Shown here one piece after another: positions 8,960-16,578 of a stretch of DNA of 64,000 bases. Origin of the DNA: Streptomyces griseus (GTDB taxonomy: Bacteria > Actinomycetota > Actinomycetes > Streptomycetales > Streptomycetaceae); contig NZ_UAVD01000052.1 in assembly GCF_900460065.1 (NCBI RefSeq), positions 124,001 through 188,000 on the forward strand. Direction: 5' to 3'. The notes beneath the pieces are model-generated. The model searched no databases, was not told where the DNA came from, and was given only the letters and a program-made list of their open reading frames with translations. The position numbers and the translations under genes were made by a program. How positions within the stretch are numbered: the first letter of the stretch is position 1; each line of letters opens with the position of its first letter.

Positions 8960-9023
8960 GGGCGTGGTGCCACAACCGCCCCTGCTCCGGCGGCTGTTGG
9001 GTCCGGTCAGGCCGGGGCGGTGG

Positions 9024-10280
9024 TCATCGTCCGCGTCCTTGGCGGGGTGCGGGGGCGGTGGTTCGGCGGTGTGCGGGGGCGGCGGGTTCGGTGGGGGCGG
9101 GTCCGGCGGGCGCGGGCTGCTTCGGTGTGGCGGTATCCGGGACGGTGGTGGAGCGGGAGCGGGCTGCGGTGGTGGAGACGCGGGGGCCGGTGGGCAGGGG
9201 TTGGTCGAGTGGTGTGGTGAGGGCGTGGTGGGCGGCCAGGAGGAGGCGGGTGGTGATGCCGGAGGGCGGGCCGGTGCGCCAGGAGGCGGTGTCGGGTGCG
9301 ATCCGGGCGAGATGCGCGGCCAGGGGCCCGTTCTGCTGGGTCATGCGGTGGGCGAGGGCGGGCCACTGACGGGAGCTCACCAGGAGCGCGGCGTCCCGCT
9401 GGGGCAGGGCTTCGTTGACCTGGCTCACCAGGGTGCGGTGGGCGGCGGGGGTGATGCCGAGCTGTTCCAGGGCGCGGGCGCGGTCGCTGAGGTCGAGGTC
9501 GTGGGGGATGTCGAGGCCTTCGGTGAGCGGGCCCCAGAGGTTCCTCGCGTCGGCGCTCACCTCCGGAGCGAGCGGCACGGCCGCGGCCGGGGCCGGGGCC
9601 GCGGTGGGAGCGGCCGGGGCCGGGGCGGGCGCAGCGGGCGCGGCCGGGGCTGCGGGCGCGGGCGCGGTGGTGGGGGTGATGGCGGTGGCGATGGTCTGGT
9701 CGATGCGGAGGCCTGCTGTGTGGGCGTCGGTGAGGATGCGGGTGACGTCGATGCCCTGGTCGTGGAGGCGGCCCATGGTGGCGGCGATGTCGGGCCAGGT
9801 AGGGGAGGCGAGGATCGCGTTCCGGACCAGGCCGTCGGGGAGGGTGGTGCGCAGGAGATCGGCCCACCGGTCGGTGCCCTCGGTCTTCGTGCGGGCGGTG
9901 TTGCGGGCGACGGCGCGCTCGACGCCTGCGGCCATGGTGGCGAGGTTCGGGAGGAACTGGGTGAGGTCGACGCCGGCGCGGCTGAGGGAGACGAGTTGGC
10001 GGGCGGTCACGGGCCAGTCGGGGGTGTTGGTGAGGTGGTCGAGGAGGGAGCCGGGCAGGTGCTTGCCGAGTTCGTCGGCGGACCACCAGGACTGCGCCAT
10101 CTGTCCGATGTCGTCGGGCAGGTCGTGTTCCTGGCCGTGGTGGTGTTTCTGGGAGGCGCGGCGGACCGCGTCCGCGATCGTGAGGATCAGCCGGACGGAC
10201 ATCGCGGCGGCCTGCGCGGCTTCGGAGAGGGCTTCGGAGTACGGCTCGCCCGACAGTTGGGCGGGCGCGGGAGTGGTCAC
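9024..10280 (-). CDS. Hypothetical alpha-helical protein of accessory operon
   Basis: 418 residues from a GTG at 10280, chosen for AAGGAG about 10 bases upstream. The frame is open further upstream but only with low-complexity Pro/Arg sequence. Residues about 1-215 look helical and folded (SADELGKHLPGSLLDHLTNT, LSRAGVDLTQFLPNLATMAA, LRTTLPDGLVRNAILASPTW). An Ala/Pro linker follows near 220-255, then a second helical block and a Pro/Arg/Thr-rich tail. No enzyme motif seen. Similar proteins occur, from memory, beside transfer genes of actinobacterial plasmids, but nothing here proves that role. It lies 22 bp after the stop of the gene broken by the inverted-repeat element. Confidence 0.65.
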   Translation of the reverse strand: MTTPAPAQLSGEPYSEALSEAAQAAAMSVRLILTIADAVRRASQKHHHGQEHDLPDDIGQMAQSWWSADELGKHLPGSLLDHLTNTPDWPVTARQLVSLSRAGVDLTQFLPNLATMAAGVERAVARNTARTKTEGTDRWADLLRTTLPDGLVRNAILASPTWPDIAATMGRLHDQGIDVTRILTDAHTAGLRIDQTIATAITPTTAPAPAAPAAPAAPAPAPAAPTAAPAPAAAVPLAPEVSADARNLWGPLTEGLDIPHDLDLSDRARALEQLGITPAAHRTLVSQVNEALPQRDAALLVSSRQWPALAHRMTQQNGPLAAHLARIAPDTASWRTGPPSGITTRLLLAAHHALTTPLDQPLPTGPRVSTTAARSRSTTVPDTATPKQPAPAGPAPTEPAAPAHRRTTAPAPRQGRGR

Positions 10281-10302
10281 TGGGGAGGCTCCTTCGTCGT
10301 GG

Positions 10303-10593
10303 TCAGCGCGAGCGCCCCGGACCCGGCCCCGTGGCGGGACCTGGGGCGGGCCCCGGAGCGGGGGCGGGCCGGGGTGCTGGGTGCGGTCCGGTGGGGGGTC
10401 GGGTCGGTACTGCGGTAACGGGCGGGGGTGTGGCGGGGCCACGGGCCGGGGCGGGTGTCACCCGTACGGTGCGCGGCGGTGTTGTGGTGCGGGCGGGGGC
10501 GCCGGTCAGGTCGGCGGCTTCGCGCAGGAGGGCGGCGGCCTGGGCGGCGGCTGTTGCCTGAGTGCTGTTCTCGTTGAGCGGCCGGCCGCTCAA
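10303..10593 (-). pseudogene. 3' part of a gene split by the 730-bp inserted element
   Basis: The frame encodes a helical stretch (AAALLREAADLTGAPA) repeated twice, then a Pro/Thr/Arg-rich tail of 60 residues. The open frame continues upstream to 10684, where the inserted element starts. If the element and one GAAGG copy are removed in silico, the frame joins without a shift to a GTG at 11532 (VTRRQPETPGPGYN...), giving one 164-residue protein. The intact gene would have headed the minus-strand operon with the two genes downstream. Function unknown. A short product from the TTG at 10593 may still be made. Confidence 0.6.
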
Positions 10594-10650
10594 CGGGGCG
10601 GGGGCGCCGGTCAGGTCGGCGGCTTCGCGCAGGAGGGCGGCGGCCTGGGC
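10491..10650. repeat. 55-bp in-frame direct duplication
   Basis: Copies at 10491-10545 and 10596-10650 are identical and offset by 105 bp (35 codons). They encode the repeated helix AQAAALLREAADLTGAPA of the split gene. A 24-bp perfect palindrome (CGTTGAGCGGCC and its complement) sits between them at 10572-10595, and a partial copy follows at 10652-10668. Confidence 0.85.
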
Positions 10651-10689
10651 CCGTTGAGCGGCCGGCCGCCCGTCGACCGTGCTGGAAGG

Positions 10690-10808
10690 TGTCCGGTCTT
10701 CGTGAAGGTGGCGAGCGTCCCGCTGATCATGGCGAATCGGCTGGGCCGGTGGGCGTTACGACTGGGCGTGCGGGTCGTTGGGACTGTTATGGCTATGCGT
10801 GAAGGTTC
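10690..10808 (+). repeat. Left terminal inverted repeat of the 730-bp element
   Basis: Partner of 11301-11419. It contains in-frame ATG codons (10729, 10789) for the zinc-ribbon gene, so the repeat supplies the gene's start and possibly its promoter. Confidence 0.85.
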
Positions 10809-11316
10809 TCGGCTCTGCGTGATGTGCGGGACCGGTCTGCTCGGCGGGACGGCATATCTGGTCGACGGCGCCCGGCGGCAGGGTCGTCGGACGCCTACTC
10901 GCTTCCTGATCTGCGGGTCCTGCTACGACCGAGGGTGTCCGGATCCGGAAACGGGTCTGACCCGGGCGGTCTCCACCCGGCAGACACAGAGCATCGAGTG
11001 GCGGGAGCTGGCCGGCCGAGGCCCGGCGCTCCCGCCGCAGGCCTGTGTCGCCGGGTGCGGCCTGGTCGTGGTGCGCGGGGCGGAGAAGACGATGCGGGGG
11101 GTGACATGCTCACGGGCGTGCCGGACATCCATCACACGCAAACGTCACGGAGGCATCGGATCGAGCCGCCCCTGCGGCGCCTGCGGCACGCCCGTTACGG
11201 CTGGGCGTGCGGATTCTGAGTACTGCAACGCGGCCTGCCGGCAGAAGGCATACCGCAGCCGGCGCGCCCGCCGACTGCTGTCGAACCCCGTCCCGGATCA
11301 GAACCTTCACGCGTAG
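10789..11316 (+). CDS. Cysteine-rich zinc-ribbon protein carried by the inverted-repeat element
   Basis: 175 residues from ATG 10789; an in-frame ATG at 10729 would add 20 residues (MANRLGRWALRLGVR...) encoded inside the left repeat. There are four Cys clusters: CVMC, CGSCYDRGC, CVAGC..CSRAC, and a C-terminal CGACGTPVTAG...YCNAACRQKAYRSRRARR. The last matches small actinobacterial zinc-ribbon proteins ending in a basic RQKAYR tail, suggesting nucleic-acid binding. No DDE, tyrosine or serine recombinase motif is visible. No clear ribosome binding site is present at either start. Confidence 0.7.
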   Translation: MAMREGSRLCVMCGTGLLGGTAYLVDGARRQGRRTPTRFLICGSCYDRGCPDPETGLTRAVSTRQTQSIEWRELAGRGPALPPQACVAGCGLVVVRGAEKTMRGVTCSRACRTSITRKRHGGIGSSRPCGACGTPVTAGRADSEYCNAACRQKAYRSRRARRLLSNPVPDQNLHA

Positions 11317-11419
11317 CCATAACAGTCTCAACGTCCCGCACGCCCAGTCGTAACGCCCACCGGCCCAGCCGGTTCGCCATGATCAGCGGGACGCTCGCCA
11401 TCTTCACGAAGACCGGACA
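11301..11419 (-). repeat. Right terminal inverted repeat of the 730-bp element
   Basis: Inverted copy of 10690-10808. On the minus strand it carries the same MANRLGRWALRLGVR reading frame as the left copy. Confidence 0.85.
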
Positions 11420-11532
11420 GAAGGGTCGCTGGGCCGGAGCGGGAACAGCGCTGCGGCAGGCAGGCGTAGCTCGCGGGCATCCGGAGCTCTGTTGTACCCC
11501 GGCCCGGGGGTTTCTGGCTGACGTCGTGTCAC
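11420..11532 (-). pseudogene. 5' part of the gene split by the 730-bp element
   Basis: From GTG 11532 the minus frame reads VTRRQPETPGPGYNRAPDA, then a Leu/Ala/Pro stretch up to the right GAAGG copy at 11420-11424. The total of 113 nt here plus 382 nt at 10303-10684 is 495 nt, exactly 165 codons with the stop, so removal of the insertion restores the reading frame. Confidence 0.55.
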
Positions 11533-11623
11533 GGGCCGGTACCGGGCCGAGCGGAGCAGGGGCGCGTCGCCGGGGCCGGGGCGATGATGTGGTTCTGGTT
11601 TCGAGGGGTGCGGGGGGCGTGGG

Positions 11624-12590
11624 GTGGCGGGTAGCAGGCGTGCGGCCAGGGTGGGTTCGGCGGTTTCGGGGGGTTCGGCGGGGATCGCGTTCCTGGTGGG
11701 GATCGTGACGAACTACGTCACCGCGGAGCTGCCGGGGTGGGCGGAGAACACCGTTGTGGTGTGGTCGGTGTTCGGTGCGCTGGTGGTGGTGTCGCTCGGG
11801 TTGTTCTTCTGGGAGCGGCGTCTGGCTGCTGTGGCGCCGGACGGTGGTGGGCGGGCGGTGCCGCTCGGGCGGATCGCGGCAGGGGGGCACTCGATGGACC
11901 CGCCGGCGGTCTCGGCGCGGGTGCGGGGGCGTGAGGCTGAGCTGGAGCGGCTGGGGGGCTTGGTGCGGGGGGATGGTGGGGGGATGGTGGTGGTGTGCGG
12001 GGTGGGGGGGCTGGGGAAGACCACGCTCGCTGCGGAGGCCGCGGCCCGGGCCCGGGCGGAGGGGCGGGTGGTGGTGTGGGTCCGGTGGCGTGATGATCCC
12101 GCCCAGCTGGGGCAGGATTTTGCCCGGGCCGCTCATGTTCTCGGTCTTGCCGAGGCGCGGCTGGAGGAGGCCCGGACGGGCAGGGTGTCGCTCGTCGACG
12201 CGGTCTGGGAGCATCTGGCCGCGGTCGAGGGGTGGGTGATCGTCGTCGACAACGTCGACACGCCCGGCCGGGTCGGGCCGGGGTCGGAGCCGCCGGCCGC
12301 GTACCGGGGGTGGTTGCGTCCGTATGGGGCGGGGTGCTGCTGGTCACGAGCCGGGACACGAGCGCGCAGACCTGGGGGCCGGATGCCGGCCTGCTGCACC
12401 TTCAGCCCCTCGCCGGCGACGCGGGCGGAGCTGTTCTTCTGGATGCCGCACCCCGTGCCGGGACCGAGGCCGAGGCAGAAGCGCTGACCGTCCGGCTGGG
12501 CGGGCTCCCGCTCGGGCTGAACGCCGCGGGCACCTACCTGTCGGTTCCCACCAGCCGGCACCGGACCTTCACCGCCTATCGGCGTGGGAG
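11624..12590 (+). pseudogene. STAND (NB-ARC-like) NTPase, frameshifted and truncated
   Basis: The first frame (GTG 11624) gives two hydrophobic segments, then a P-loop GVGGLGKTTLAAEAA, WVRWRDDPAQ and the Walker B-like VIVVDNVD. Near 12325 coding passes to another frame, which continues VWGGVLLVTSRDTSAQTWG, HLQPLAGDAGGAVLLDAAP and RLGGLPLGLNAAGTYL. This is the expected order of a streptomycete membrane-anchored NB-ARC/TPR protein, so a single-base frameshift is likely. After SRHRTFTAY the sequence changes to IS5 remnants and the sensor (TPR) half is missing. Intact family members are signalling or defence NTPases; this copy cannot be functional. Confidence 0.75.
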
Positions 12591-12957
12591 CGAATGTTGC
12601 CGCGGGTGGATGGGCGTGGTCGTCCGTGGCGTGGTCGTCCGTGGCTTGATCACCGACAGGTGGTCAACGGGGTGCTCTGGCGGCTGCGGACCGGGGCGCC
12701 TGCTGCGGCATCGCGGCATCGCCGTCACGATCCCCGAGCACCGCGACCAACCGCCGGCCGCCGAGGGCACCTCGGCGGCCGGCCCCGCGCCTTCGACGAG
12801 GAGGCCTACCGCGAACGCAACGTGGTCGAACGATGCTTCGCACGCCTCAAGCAGTTTCGCGCGATCGCGACCAGATTTCGACAAGCTCGCCGACCGCTAC
12901 CGGGCTGGAATTGTACTGGTAGCTCTGGTCCCGTGGCTCCGCGAACCCGTCGGGTGA
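12588..12957 (+). pseudogene. IS5-family transposase remnant with internal deletion
   Basis: One frame reads LPRVDGRGRPW and HRQVVNGVLWRLRTGAPA, the N-terminal signature of IS5-group transposases. Other frames carry RHRGIAVTIPEHRDQ, then RNVVERCFARLKQFRAIATR and DKLADRYRAGIVLVALVPWL, the C-terminal signature. The catalytic middle is missing and several frame changes occur. A tandem GTGGTCGTCCGTGG duplication sits near 12620. It abuts the truncated STAND gene and may have caused that truncation. Confidence 0.8.
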
Positions 12958-13455
12958 TCATTTGTCAGACGGGCTCCAGCCCCGCCGGGCTAGGGCCGTG
13001 CGCAGCAGTCGGACGTACGGGCTCCAGCGGGCGGGCCGGGCGGTCGGCTCGGCGCGGTCCAGGGCGTCCTCCACCAAGGCATCGTGGAGCGGGCGGTAGA
13101 GGAGGGGCCAGGCCAGGCGGGCCGCTCCCGTGGTCCGCATCGACAGCGTGTGCCGCAGAAGGGTGCGGTGCGCGTCGACCGGGACCACGGCGAACTCGTG
13201 GAAGCCGTGGAATCCGGGCGGCCCGGTGAAGTCGAACCGCACCCGCGCACCGGGCTCGTAGGCGTTGACGGCATATCGGATCGGACCGTGCCCACCGGCC
13301 GATCCGGGCGACAGCCCGCGGTCGAGCCGCATGGCGGGCCAGTGGGCCGAGGGCCAGAGCCGGTCCTCGGGCCCGGCGGAGAGGGTGTCGAGCAGCTCAC
13401 CCACCGCGTCGGCGCCCGCCGCGACCAGACGTTCGTGCACATTCAGGACGGCCAT
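12958..13455 (-). CDS. SRPBCC (START/polyketide-cyclase-like) family protein
   Basis: 165 residues from ATG 13455, chosen over an ATG 10 codons upstream because GGGGAG lies 5 bases before it. The pattern NVHERLV, LWPSAHWPAMRLDR, GHGPIRYAVNAYEPGARVRFDF, GFHGFHEFAVVPVD and TLLRHTLSM is typical of SRPBCC ligand-binding proteins. No catalytic residues can be named. It is divergent from a TetR gene with operator-like repeats between them, so the TetR probably represses it. Confidence 0.75.
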   Translation of the reverse strand: MAVLNVHERLVAAGADAVGELLDTLSAGPEDRLWPSAHWPAMRLDRGLSPGSAGGHGPIRYAVNAYEPGARVRFDFTGPPGFHGFHEFAVVPVDAHRTLLRHTLSMRTTGAARLAWPLLYRPLHDALVEDALDRAEPTARPARWSPYVRLLRTALARRGWSPSDK

Positions 13456-13483
13456 GTGTCTCCCCAGGACAGAGGTCGGAAGC

Positions 13484-13526
13484 ATATTAGAGAGTTCTCT
13501 CCAATATGGAATGAGAGGGTACTCTC
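13484..13526. promoter_or_regulatory. Two TetR-type operator candidates between divergent genes
   Basis: ATATT-A-GAGAG-TT-CTCTC-C-AATAT at 13484-13507 is an almost perfect 24-bp palindrome. A second, shorter one, GAGAG-N4-CTCTC, is at 13513-13526, just before the TetR ATG at 13533. Both share the GAGAG/CTCTC half-sites, so autoregulation and repression of the SRPBCC gene are likely. Confidence 0.7.
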
Positions 13527-13532
13527 CGATTC

Positions 13533-14123
13533 ATGGCCCGGCCACCCCGTTTCGACAGCGACCAACTCCTCGACGCCGCAGTCCACCTCGCCGCCGGCGG
13601 CGGGCCCGCCGCCGTGACCATGTCCGCCGTCGCCCAGGCGGTCGGCGCGCCCAGCGGCTCCGTCTACCACCGATTCTCGGGACGGCCGGCGCTGATGGCC
13701 GAGGTCTGGCTGCGGACCGTCGAGCGGTTCCAGGAGGAGTACGCGCAGTCCCTCGACCAGGAGCCCGACCCGCACCGGGCCGCCCGCGCGGCCGCCCGCC
13801 ACGTCGTCGCCTGGAGCCGGGCCCACCCGCGGCAGGCCGCGCTCCTGCTGCACGGCCCCGAGGAGTTCGGGCAGGCCGACTGGCCCCCCGAGCACCGGGA
13901 GCGGGCGGACGGCGGCAACCGCCGCACGCTCGCCCGGCTGGCCGCGCTCGGCACGGCCCTCGGCGCGACCGGCCCCGAGGACCGAGAGCGGATCGCCCTC
14001 GCCGTGGTCGAGGTACCGCTGAGCGTGGTCCGCCGCCACCTCCGCGCCGGCGAGGCCCTCCCGCCCTACGCCGAGGACCTCGCCGAGGACAGCGCCACCG
14101 CGCTGCTCGACCGCTTCGGCTGA
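13533..14123 (+). CDS. TetR-family transcriptional regulator
   Basis: 196 residues. The N-terminal HTH is FDSDQLLDAAVHLAAGGG, then TMSAVAQAVGAPSGSVYHRF at residues 8-48, standard for TetR. The ligand domain (VWLRTVERFQEEYAQSL, ARHVVAWSRAHPRQAALLLH) resembles regulators of the TetR_C_33 type. It starts only 7 bp after an operator-like palindrome, consistent with autorepression. Ligand unknown. Confidence 0.9.
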   Translation: MARPPRFDSDQLLDAAVHLAAGGGPAAVTMSAVAQAVGAPSGSVYHRFSGRPALMAEVWLRTVERFQEEYAQSLDQEPDPHRAARAAARHVVAWSRAHPRQAALLLHGPEEFGQADWPPEHRERADGGNRRTLARLAALGTALGATGPEDRERIALAVVEVPLSVVRRHLRAGEALPPYAEDLAEDSATALLDRFG

Positions 14124-14152
14124 CGCCTGACCCGAAGGACACGCCCTAGCTG

Positions 14153-14228
14153 TATTGATCACGAGCGTTGTTAACGCCGATCGGGCTTGATCATGGCAAA
14201 GGCCTCCGCGTGTGGTGGAGGTGTCGAA
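14153..14228 (+). repeat. IS481-type element end (copy 1)
   Basis: TTGATCACGAGCGTTGTTAA and the following GGGCTTGATCATGGC, GGCCTCCG are shared, at roughly 80 percent, with 62138-62214 in the same orientation. It lies just upstream of an IS481-like transposase start and is read as the left end of such an element. Confidence 0.6.
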
Positions 14229-14251
14229 TTCTTCACCGCACGGAGGCCTTC

Positions 14252-14475
14252 ATGTCGCACCGTGCTGCCCGGCTGACCGTTCACGGCAGGCGGATTCTGG
14301 TCGAGCGAGTCCTGGCGGGCCGTCCCGTCGCCGCGGAGATGGGCGTATCCCGACCCACGGCCCACAAATGGGCCCGCCGCTGGAGGGCCGAGGGCGATAC
14401 GGGCCTCGCCGTCCGCTCCAGCCGACCTCGTACGACCCCGCGCCGCGCCTCCGCCTCCCTCGAAGCACGCCTCGA
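14252..14475 (+). pseudogene. IS481-family transposase, N-terminal fragment
   Basis: From ATG 14252, with GGAGG upstream, the frame reads MSHRAARLTVHGRRILVERV, then AAEMGVSRPTAHKWARRWRAEG and SSRPRTTP. This is the HTH region of IS481-family transposases. Homology ends near 14475 and the frame then runs through unrelated sequence to a stop at 14581. The whole DDE domain is missing. Confidence 0.85.
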
Positions 14476-14480
14476 TCCCG

Positions 14481-14657
14481 TCAGCGATCCGGTACCGCTC
14501 CCTCGGGCTCCACGCGGCCCACGGCCCGGTCGATCAACTCCGGCGACGCTTCCGGCACCACGCTGGCGGTGCGGCCGGTAACCGGATCGACGAGCGGGAA
14601 CGGCACCCCGGACGCGTCGAACCCGCCGCCTGCGTAATGCCGCACGGGTGAACTCAC
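14481..14657 (-). CDS. Small hypothetical protein (58 aa), possibly a gene fragment
   Basis: GTG 14657 is preceded by GGAGG at 8 bases. The 58 residues (SSPVRHYAGGGFDASGVPF, PLVDPVTGRTASVVPEASPE) are not recognised. The sequence is not low-complexity and the codon usage fits. It directly abuts the cut end of the IS481 fragment, so it may be a remnant of a gene hit by that element. Confidence 0.4.
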   Translation of the reverse strand: MSSPVRHYAGGGFDASGVPFPLVDPVTGRTASVVPEASPELIDRAVGRVEPEGAVPDR

Positions 14658-15324
14658 CCTGCAAACCTCCGTTGCTGGGCCGGGACCTGTCCGAATTCTT
14701 TCCGGGCGTGCTGGTACAGCGTGCCCACCCAGCCATGCCGATCTCATGCCGATCAGCATGAGAGCCATAACGATCCTGGTATGCAGCGATGCAGCCCGCC
14801 CCGGGCTCCCGTCTCGCAGGAAGGAGCCCCCGCGCCCCTGCCCTCGAAGCCCTCCTGCGCCACCTCGACGAGGAGGCGGCGGTGCTGCGCGAGAGCTTGG
14901 ATGCCGACGCCCATGGGTGACGCAGCGGGGTTCGGAGCAGGCTACGGGCCCGCCGTCCTCGGGCGCGCCGCGGAACCATTGTGGGTTTTCTGCGTTCTGT
15001 GGTGGTGCCGACCTTGAGGCCTGCACCACCACAGAACACTGGCTCGGGCTGGAGCCGAACGCCGTCACAGGGCAGGCGCAGGAAGAAGTCCCCCGTCGTC
15101 CCGTCAGCGAGACGGCACGGACCGGACACTCGGTTCTACTGGGCATCCGGTGGCCGTGCTTCCCCTCCCCGTCGCCCGTTCGGCCGGCTGACCGAACACT
15201 GTGACTGGTTCGGCGGTAACTCTTCCAGGCGGCGGGTGACAGATCAACGGAGAAGATGGTGTGCGCACTTCCGGTGCGGTTATCGTTCGGGGTTAGAGTT
15301 TCTTCAGCCCCGTTGTGACGGAAA
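14658..15324. other. Gene-poor stretch, 667 bp
   Basis: No convincing gene. A 43-codon frame at 14781-14912 (ending EALLRHLDEEAAVLRESLDADAHG) reads like a coding tail but has no support. The last 100 bp before 15325 should hold the promoter of the TetR gene. Confidence 0.4.
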
Positions 15325-16098
15325 GTGATGACCGCCCCGGCAGCCGGAAGCCGCCGGGGGTCCGGGGTGCAGACCGCTGCCGCAGCGCAGCCGAAACAGG
15401 AGGCGACAGTGCGGCGACTGGTCCAGCAGCGGTCCATGCACAAGCGGCAGGAGCTGGTGGCGGCCGCCGCACGGGTCTTCGCCGAGAAGGGCTACTACCG
15501 GACCACGGTCGAGGACATCACGACGCTGGCCGGGGTCGGCCGCGGCGCGTTCTACCACTACTTCAACAAGGGCAAATCCGACGTCGCCACGGCAGTGGTG
15601 ACGGAAGGCTTCACGATGGACGCGGCGGTACCGATGCTGCCGCGCATCCAGAGCGTGGTGGACGCCTCCATCGCCCTCGCGACGCTCACCCCCGTGGTTC
15701 CGGTCGTCAAGGCCGCCGCACGGCTCGCCACCGAGCAGGACCATCCCGACTTCTACGGCCACCTGATCCGGCTGTACATCCCCCAGGTCACTCAACTGAT
15801 CGAGCAGGCAGCGGAGTTGGGGGAGCTTCAGCAGGGCGTGGATCCGGCCCTCACAGCGGAGGCGTGGGTCATGCTCTACTCGGGAACCGATCAGCACGCC
15901 CGCCTGGACTATCGTCGGCTGCCGCAGAAGATCGCGCAGGCGAACACGGTCATCGTGCGCGGCATCGTCACCGCCGAAACAGCCCTGAAGCTGGACATGT
16001 CGGTGCAGCGCGGCGACCTCCTGGTGCGGCAGTCCCGCTGGGCCGAGGAGTACATCCAGGGCCTCGACGCCGCGGCTTCTGCCGGCAGCCCGGCCTGA
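15325..16098 (+). CDS. TetR-family regulator resembling gamma-butyrolactone receptors
   Basis: 257 residues. The HTH (ELVAAAARVFAEKGYYRTTV, EDITTLAGVGRGAFYHYFNK) lies at residues 43-82 after an atypically long N-terminal extension. The ligand domain has the receptor-like layout: ALATLTPVVPVVKAAARLATE, then PQVTQLIEQAAELGELQQGV and AWVMLYSGTDQ. GBL-type receptors bind butyrolactone or butenolide hormones and release promoters of antibiotic regulators. Adjacent ATGs occur at 15325 and 15328, and ATG codons near residue 38 are also possible. The downstream MmyB-like gene, palindrome and acyl-CoA oxidase support a signalling locus. Pseudo-receptor status cannot be excluded. Confidence 0.8.
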   Translation: MMTAPAAGSRRGSGVQTAAAAQPKQEATVRRLVQQRSMHKRQELVAAAARVFAEKGYYRTTVEDITTLAGVGRGAFYHYFNKGKSDVATAVVTEGFTMDAAVPMLPRIQSVVDASIALATLTPVVPVVKAAARLATEQDHPDFYGHLIRLYIPQVTQLIEQAAELGELQQGVDPALTAEAWVMLYSGTDQHARLDYRRLPQKIAQANTVIVRGIVTAETALKLDMSVQRGDLLVRQSRWAEEYIQGLDAAASAGSPA

Positions 16099-16462
16099 CC
16101 GCGAGGACAGCGCCTGCACGAGAGGGCCCTCACAGCCCGTACCCGCCGCCGCGCCCGGACTCGGGTTCGGACTCGGCCGAGTCGGCCAGGAACGGACGTA
16201 CAACCGTACGGAGACGCGGAGCCCAAGGCTCGCGGGTTCCGCGCTTCCCTGCTCCCGGTCGGGCCCGTCACGGCGCCGCACCGACGCCGGCACCCGCCTT
16301 CCGGCACCAGTCACGGCCCCGACCCCCACACCGTCACGCAAAGTCACGATTCGGCCGGGTCCGTGCCCCTCGCGAGATCGACGCTGAACGCTCGTCGGGA
16401 AGGACGGGCGCAGGAGCGGGGGTCGCTCTGCGTGAAGCACAGGGCACTGCCGGGTTCCAAAC

Positions 16463-16482
16463 CAAACCATGCACATGGTTTG
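16463..16482. promoter_or_regulatory. Palindromic operator candidate upstream of MmyB-like regulator
   Basis: CAAACCATG-CA-CATGGTTTG: 9-bp perfect arms around a 2-bp centre, 97 bp before the GTG of the regulator gene. AAACC/GGTTT half-sites resemble the autoregulatory elements bound by GBL receptors. The TetR encoded 360 bp upstream is the obvious candidate ligand protein. The 16099-16578 gap holds nothing else recognised. Confidence 0.65.
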
Positions 16483-16578
16483 ATCTCTATCGTTCGGAGC
16501 GGGCGGCGAGAGAGCAACGGCCCGTGGGCGTGCGCACATTCCGTGCGCAGCCGCCGGGCCGAGTGGAGGGGGAGAGCG

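Larger units (their letters stand above)
10690..11419. mobile_element. 730-bp element with 119-bp terminal inverted repeats and 5-bp target duplication
   Basis: The ends 10690-10808 and 11301-11419 are inverted copies with about 5 mismatches in 119 bp, and homology stops sharply on both sides. The outer tips read TGTCCGGTCTTCGTGAAG. The direct repeat GAAGG flanks the element at 10685-10689 and 11420-11424. The only gene is a cysteine-rich zinc-ribbon protein; no transposase is present, so movement would need an enzyme supplied in trans, or the small protein itself is unusual. Five-bp duplications suit Tn3-type and some other transposons, but the tips do not begin with the GGGG expected of Tn3. 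Family not recognised. Confidence 0.85.

Noticed and set aside
9415..11316. 633-codon plus-strand open frame joining the region to the zinc-ribbon gene
   Set aside because: Its first 450 codons are antisense to better minus-strand genes and are Gly/Arg/Val-rich noise; only the part from 10789 has coding character.
10690..11419. The element as a Tn3-derived miniature element (TIME/MITE)
   Set aside because: The 5-bp duplication fits, but the tips start TGTCCGG rather than GGGG and the inverted repeats are 119 bp, not about 38.
10690..11419. The inverted repeats as an invertible switch
   Set aside because: No recombinase or core site is visible, and the target duplication with the repaired gene favours insertion.
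14481..15443. 320-codon minus frame upstream of the TetR gene
   Set aside because: Mostly Arg/Ser/Cys-rich and it crosses the TetR start region; only the last 58 codons have a ribosome site.
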